Assembly: GCF_000001735.4 (NCBI RefSeq)
Contig: NC_003070.9
Location: 3,534,001 to 3,598,000 of the forward strand
Source of the DNA: Arabidopsis thaliana
Lineage: Eukaryota; Streptophyta; Magnoliopsida; Brassicales; Brassicaceae
Length of the DNA stretch: 64,000 nucleotides
Direction: 5' to 3'
Of the stretch, positions 58,875 through 64,000 are shown piece after piece (the stretch's first letter is position 1; each line of letters begins with the position of its first letter). Both the position numbers and the translations under genes were made by a program. Below the pieces are notes generated by a model. The model had not been told where the DNA came from, ran no database searches, and saw nothing but the letters and a program-made list of their open reading frames with translations.

Positions 58875-60328
58875 TCATTCTATATGAACAAGATGCTCGT
58901 TCATGTGCCGGAACTTGCAGATATCATCGCAGAAATCATCTGCACTGCTGTGATTGCTCTTCATCCGGAGAATCCTTATCACCATTCGTTTCAGACCTCT
59001 CGCGTATTTCACTAGTGATTCAAGCGTGTTCATCTTCTGTTCTGCGTTCAGTGGAGATCTCACTGTGATAACAACCTCCTCCAAACACGGTATTGTAAAT
59101 CCGGTCTCAAGCTGCAAAGAGAATGGAGGTTACATTATTGATAAGTAGGCTTTGACTTCATCGGTAAGGAAGGTTTCTGATGAAGAAGAGATTATTTTTA
59201 CCTTCTTAAGGCTGTTTTTCTGGCAGAGTGCAGCGAACATTGCTCCATGGATGTCGAATGTTTGAAGCTTTGGATGGTTATTGAAGAACTCGACAAAATC
59301 AATCTCAGGGAAAGGTTGAAGAGCCTCATTGCCTGTGAATTCAACCTTCATAAAGAGATGCTTCACGTCTCTTGCTTGCTGCAGTATCATGCATATTGCA
59401 TCCCAACACCATTGTACACCTCGAATCGACAAGGCCTCAAGCGATGAAAGATTATTGAAATCTACCATGTAAACTCTCCCTGTTAACCAATCAGAGACAA
59501 AGTAAGACAAATGAGATCTGCAGATGGTAATGGAAGAACGAAACAAGTTAAAACTCAAGACTCATTACCAGTAACACTGGAGATGGATAGGTTCTTTAAG
59601 AATTTGGTTTCAGGGACACGAATCCAGCTACAACCTTGAACATCAAGGGACACTAATCTCTGACTCGTGAGGACTAGCAAGGTGTTACCTTGTCCATAGA
59701 AATCCAGCTTACAGTGCTCCAAGTATGGCAGATCGATTGATATGGATTTAACTCCCTCACAAGCTAGTAGAAGCAAGTTACTCAGATTCGGGCATGCACG
59801 AAGAGCATGAGACAGTGAGGAATCATCCATTTTTGCTCCCACTATTTCGAGGCTTCGAAGGTTTGGGAACATATCCCACTTAGGAGGGCTCATCATTAAA
59901 ACACCCCAAAGCTTCAAAATCTCCAAATTCTTGGCCACACCAATGCAATCAAGCTTCAAAGGGCCTTCGACAACAACCTCCTCGCTAGCGAGATTATCCA
60001 TTCTTAACTCCAATAGCCTTAGAGATGAACTCACATGCATCATCCAAGATGCTAGGCCGCTGCTAGTGAATGGGCTATACACCACAAGCTCCTCAAGACG
60101 ACGAGAAGAAGAGATCATCTTCCGAACGATGGAGTCAGAATCATCAGTCTCCATGATGCTTTCGAATGAATTCCTGTGGAAAACAACGCTCTTAACAGAG
60201 TCTGTAGACTCTTTCCATCGCTTGGAGACACAGTTGCAAGCAGCCACATCCCTTGCAGAAGTCAGGTAGGAAAGAATGTATTGAAGGATCGCATCAGGAA
60301 GAGAGTCCATTTGACTGAGACATTTCAT
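58875..60328 (-). CDS. F-box protein with leucine-rich/RNI-like repeats (AT1G10780-like)
   Basis: Three exons on the minus strand: 59569-60328, 59202-59479 and 58875-59111, giving 424 residues from ATG 60328, or 418 from the second in-frame ATG at 60310 (MDSLPDAILQ). The N-terminal F-box (LPDAILQYILSYLTSARDVA, CVSKRWKES) would bind SKP1-like (ASK) proteins in an SCF ubiquitin ligase. Behind it are leucine-rich repeats (LRLLELRMDNL, NLEILKLWGVL, NLRSLEIVGAKM, LVSLDVQGCSW) that would hold a substrate. The FBD-like C-terminal region is short. The substrate is unknown. The 5' UTR appears long, with a leader exon ending near 60998 and an intron to about 60350. The 60310 start has the better F-box spacing and may be the real one. 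Confidence 0.88.
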
Positions 60329-62359
60329 CGAACAGTTGGTAGTCAGCTAATGAACACACTAATAATATACACACAGTCTCGTAAAATGAAATAAAGTATT
60401 CATCTTTATGCTTGGGCATAATCAATCCATGAATATCACAAACATGAGAAAGCTTAAACCCCAAAATTTCACATCACCCATGATTTAATAAATGCAACGC
60501 GACGACAGTGTAATGCACATTTTAATGCCTAGTAGATCTTGACCTGAGAAACATTCAAGAGCCATAAATCCACACAAATATTACAGTTGAGATCCGAAAA
60601 TTGAGCCGCTCGTATGATAATAAGAAATTACCCAAATAGCAGATAGAATCAAGCAACCCTAGGATGACATTTTCTCAGGAAAATAGCTACAAATGTTATA
60701 ATCGATAGACAAAGAAGAAGAGACGAAAACCCACATTGCATAACTATCTACAAGACAAGCAAATCTACAGATTTTCAAAAATCAAGTTACAGTCTTACAG
60801 ATTTGGAAGAGAAACATAAAGCAAAGGAACATAAACAGTAAACAGATATTCATCTTCAATTCTTAATGGGTTAACCCTAAAATCGAGCTCCTTAGGGACA
60901 CTCAAGGTAAATAAAATCCCAGCACAGGTGAGGAAACAGCAAAACCCAAGTAGAACAGAAGAAAGCAAATAGATTTTTGGTTGGGAGAGATTCTTACTGA
61001 ATGAATCTGGGTCGAACTAGAATCTTGTGAAAGAGAGAGATTCAAAATCTCAAGACTTTGGGAAAATGTCAATCTGGGGAGAGGGATAGAGAGAGTGAGG
61101 GATTTGGGTATTATTTGTAAGGGGGAAAGAGAGAGAGAGGGTGGCGCGTGAAGAGAGACGGAAGGCGGAGTTTCAAATTTTGAAAAGAGATCTCTTTCCA
61201 TTTTTCAAATTTCATTTCGCAGCTTTTCCCTATTTTCTTTTTATTTTTAATTATTTCAAACAGAAAACCATATTATATATATAGAGTATTTCGTTTTGCA
61301 AAATTAGAAAATCCAATTCACTCGTATTCCTTAATCTGAAAGAAAGATTGAGATTTCAGTTGTATAAACTTTGTAAAGTTTTTGAAGCTGTAAAAATAAA
61401 AATAAAATTTAAAAGAATTAAATATAAGGAAAGTATCCAACCAAAAAGAAAAAATCTCTATGAAAATATAAGCCTTTAATGTGTAAGTAACAAACTTAAT
61501 AAAAGGGGAAGATATAAGTTTTGTAGAAACATATATCTCTTTATTAAGTAATATTATGAAAAGAGATGTTAAAATAGGTAATGCTACATACTGGCATCCA
61601 ACAAATACTTCCACATGGCTCCTTTTTTTTATTTGCATTTGTATTTCTTTACTTATTTAGAAAAATATCAAATTAAATAAAAAAGTAGTATGTATCATTT
61701 TATTTATATAGTTTTATTTTACTAAATAATCAATAAAAAGTATACTCGAAAATAATACAAAGAGTAGCTACTGTGATAAAATAAAATTAAAAAATAATCC
61801 GTTTATTCTTGAAATTTATCACACAATTTTTTAAAATTGATATGACATTAACAAGTATAAATTATGCAACAATATTATTTTAAATGAGTTAACATATATA
61901 TGTCTTTAACTTAATTAACGGACTATTCGCGGGGGGAGGGGGGGGGGTTTTGAACTTATAAATTAACCGAAGGTTTTTTAAAACTTAGAGATTACCCGCG
62001 GTTTTTCTAACGTATTACCTACGTTTTCTTTTGTCCATAAAAACAAATTAACTTATGTTTTATATGTGGTTTTAAACTTAAATTTATATATATATATGGT
62101 GTAAAAGATTTCAAATAAAAAGCACAACACTAATTTCTAAACATTTTCAAAAATGACTTTTTATTTATTAAAAAAATAAAACACCCAAATTGCCTTGTGT
62201 CATAAAGTTACAAAATAGAATAAATAGTGGGATCATGTTTTAGTCTCTCACACCACCATCCATCACTAATCACTAATAAAGCTTTCTTCTGCTCAAAGTT
62301 GGTTGAGCCAACTCCTTCCGTTTTCTTCTTCCTCAAGACTAATCAGCTGCTCTTCTGCA
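60329..62359. other. Divergent region: F-box gene leader and DUF7036 gene promoter
   Basis: On the F-box side there is a likely 5' UTR intron (donor at about 60997 on the minus strand, acceptor near 60350) and a CT-rich first exon near 61000-61190. An AT-rich spacer follows, with a striking G-run at 61931-61947. The promoter/leader of the gene at 62360 ends in a CT-rich stretch (CACACCACCATCCATCAC). No other gene is supported. Confidence 0.5.
61931..61947 (+). repeat. Poly-G run in AT-rich DNA
   Basis: G6-A-G10 in a region otherwise about 75 percent AT. Nearby AACCGAAGGTTTTTTA and ACCCGCGGTTTTTCTA form a short degenerate direct repeat. It could arise from a repeat remnant or from slippage, and might form a G-quadruplex. 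Confidence 0.8.
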
Positions 62360-63847
62360 ATGAAAAAGCACTCAAAGGAGAACGCTCTCGCTCTTCAGCA
62401 GGAGACTCTCGACCTTGAGAACCCTGAATCCTCTCCTCGTTCCTCCGGCCGGAGCTGTTCCTCTGCTTTCTCGCGTCTGGTTGGTCTCCGATGTCTCATC
62501 GTTTTGGTCCTAAGCTGTGCGATTCTTCTCTCTGCGATCTTCTGGCTATTCCCTCGTCGATCGGTGTCTGAATTCAAAGCTGATGGGACAGTTAAACTCA
62601 ATGGTAAGCTTCTTACAACAAAAAAGTTGATAACGTTTTGGGGATACATTTCGTATGATCTCTCAGTAACTCACCAGGGTTCTTGAGTATTCTGATAATC
62701 ACTGTTTTGGCAAAGGTTATACAGAAATTAAGAGAACCCTTTTTGATCAGTTTACTATGCTTCAGTTTAGTTTTGATCTATAGTTGTTGTTTAAAGGTGG
62801 AGACTTTAAGTACAGAAGCTGTCTCTTGAGGCAATTCTCATTTTTATGCAAATTCTCATGACTTCCTTTACTGTTCGAATTTAGTTCTTAGTATGATAGA
62901 TTGCGAAAAGATCTTGTATGATATACACTATATCTCAATGATCTTAGTCCTTAATGACTTAAATTTTCTTCTTATTTCTCTTAAACCAGCTTCAGTACAA
63001 GCATCCTTTAGACTTCAAAAACCAGTTTCTGAAGTTGTTCGCCATAAAGGAAAGATAGAGCATGATATCCTTCGGAGCATAGGTCTTTCGAACAACAGCA
63101 AGGTATACAAATATTTCTCGAAAAACTTATGCAATTAATCTAGTGTTTTGATTTCTACTCTTAGAGGTCTAATATCCATTTACTGCTGAACAGGTGACTG
63201 TTCTGTCTCTGAATCAATCAGGTGCATCTAACTACACAGACGTGGAGTTTGCAGTTCTTCCTGTCCCTCCTGACCATGAAATAAGCAAACACTCGTTAAG
63301 CTTACTGCGATCGTCTTTTGTTAAGCTGTTTGCTAAAAGATCGAAGCTGAAACTCACCACATCAGGTTTCGGGAAGCCAACTTCTTTTCAGGTTTTGAAA
63401 TTTCCTGGAGGAATAACTGTAGATCCACTGGAACCTGCACCTGTCTCTGGAGTAGCACTGGTTCTGTTTAGTGTTACTATCAAAACTTCGATATCAACAG
63501 TACAAGATAGGCTGGATCTGCTAAATGGTCTATTTGAGCATATGTTGTCTTTGGAGCCATATGAGAGTGTTCATTTCCAACTCACAAATAAACAAGGATC
63601 TACCATATCACCACCGCTAACTTTTCAGGTTTATGTTGCTTTCACCATGAGAAAATATCTTCATCAGAGATTGAACCATTTTACTCAGATCATTCAAACA
63701 TCCCGTGCTAAAAATCTCGGTCTAGACGAGGCAGTTTTTGGTGAAGTCAAGGATATAACTTTCTCAACATACCTGGATGGCAAAGTTCCTGATTCTGATT
63801 TGGAATTGGCACCAGCGCCAACTCCTTGCTTATCTTCTCTGTGTTGA
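62360..63847 (+). CDS. DUF7036 membrane-anchored protein (AT1G10790-like, annotated hydroxyproline-rich)
   Basis: Three exons: 62360-62603, 62990-63102 and 63194-63847, giving 336 residues. The N-terminal cytosolic part is Ser-rich with basic residues (MKKHSKENALALQ...), followed by one hydrophobic segment (about residues 43-66, LRCLIVLVLSCAILLSAIFW), so this is a type II-like single-pass membrane protein. The large luminal/extracellular part carries the DUF7036 region (SVQASFRLQKPVSEV, VTVLSLNQSGASNYTDVEFAVLPVP, FEVLKFPGGITV-like core FQVLKFPGGITVDP). It ends in a Pro/Ala-rich stretch, APAPTPC, typical of arabinogalactan-like or anchored proteins. Function is unknown. I chose the ATG of MKKHSKE because the frame upstream lacks another ATG. 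The stop is TGA at 63845-63847. Confidence 0.88.
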
Positions 63848-64000
63848 GCCTTACTATGAAGCTTCTTCTTACCAAACTTGGCAAAGCAGTTTCTCTTTAC
63901 CTATTTTAGGCACCTAATAATTCTTTTGGCAAGGACGTATTATTAATGTTTCTTGTCTAATATATTAGAGTAGGTTTTGGCAGGATCTAGTTAGCTTTAG
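63848..64000. other. 3' UTR of the DUF7036 gene
   Basis: The last 153 bp follow the stop codon and contain AT-rich 3' UTR-like sequence (AATAATTC, TATTATTAATG). No further feature is seen before the window ends. Confidence 0.5.

Noticed and set aside
61318..61638. 106-codon Phe/Ile/Lys-rich minus-strand ORF
   Set aside because: Typical chance ORF in AT-rich spacer, without splice or promoter signals.
1..64000. CRISPR arrays, bacterial operons, rRNA or tRNA genes
   Set aside because: None seen; the window is eukaryotic nuclear DNA, and I recognised no cloverleaf with intact A and B boxes by eye. A tRNAscan run would be needed to exclude tRNAs fully.

Overview
This is plant nuclear DNA, almost certainly from Arabidopsis thaliana or a very close relative. 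Genes have many short introns with GT...AG borders, intergenic DNA is AT-rich, and splicing by eye gives full-length proteins of known Arabidopsis sizes (423, 1227, 411, 428, 473 and 1399 residues). The gene order matches, from memory, the chromosome 1 run AT1G10660 to AT1G10790. Locus and gene names come from recognition of the proteins and their order; no database was searched. The accession cannot be decided from sequence alone.

Layout, left to right: the 3' end of a multi-pass membrane protein gene (81-781, +); ATP-citrate lyase subunit A, ACLA-1 (1787-4098, +); the ABC transporter ABCB10 (4470-9782, -), tail to tail with ACLA-1; a 6.4 kb AT-rich interval with two MITE-like elements and one possible micro-gene; the CDK inhibitor SMR8 (16236-16568, -); a 3.6 kb AT-rich interval; PRPP synthetase PRS3 (20157-22274, +); the meiotic gene PHS1 (24423-26407, +); a BSD-domain gene (28964-30446, +); the AP-1 medium subunit AP1M1 (31463-33779, +); a lipase-like alpha/beta hydrolase (34343-36466, -); a neprosin/DUF239 gene (40986-44310, -); glucan water dikinase GWD1/SEX1 (47210-56043, -; 32 coding exons); a pectin methylesterase inhibitor-like gene (57859-58362, -); an F-box gene (58875-60328, -); and a DUF7036 membrane protein gene (62360-63847, +).

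Five tiny two-exon genes for secreted cysteine-rich peptides of the EMBRYO SURROUNDING FACTOR 1 (ESF1) family lie between these unrelated genes, all on the + strand, at 23114, 27149, 28180, 38710 and 40312. A sixth copy at about 39640-39933 is broken: its leader joins an inverted second exon. This dispersed cluster is the most biologically distinctive part of the window. The copies share a signal-peptide exon, a phase-1 intron after the last signal-peptide codons and a CWCC-type cysteine core, but differ in promoter, acceptor use and N-terminal motif.

The other genes are largely independent and do not form an operon or pathway unit. They cover cytosolic acetyl-CoA supply (ACLA-1), auxin/xenobiotic-type ABC transport, cell-cycle control, nucleotide precursor supply, meiosis, vesicle traffic and starch phosphorylation.
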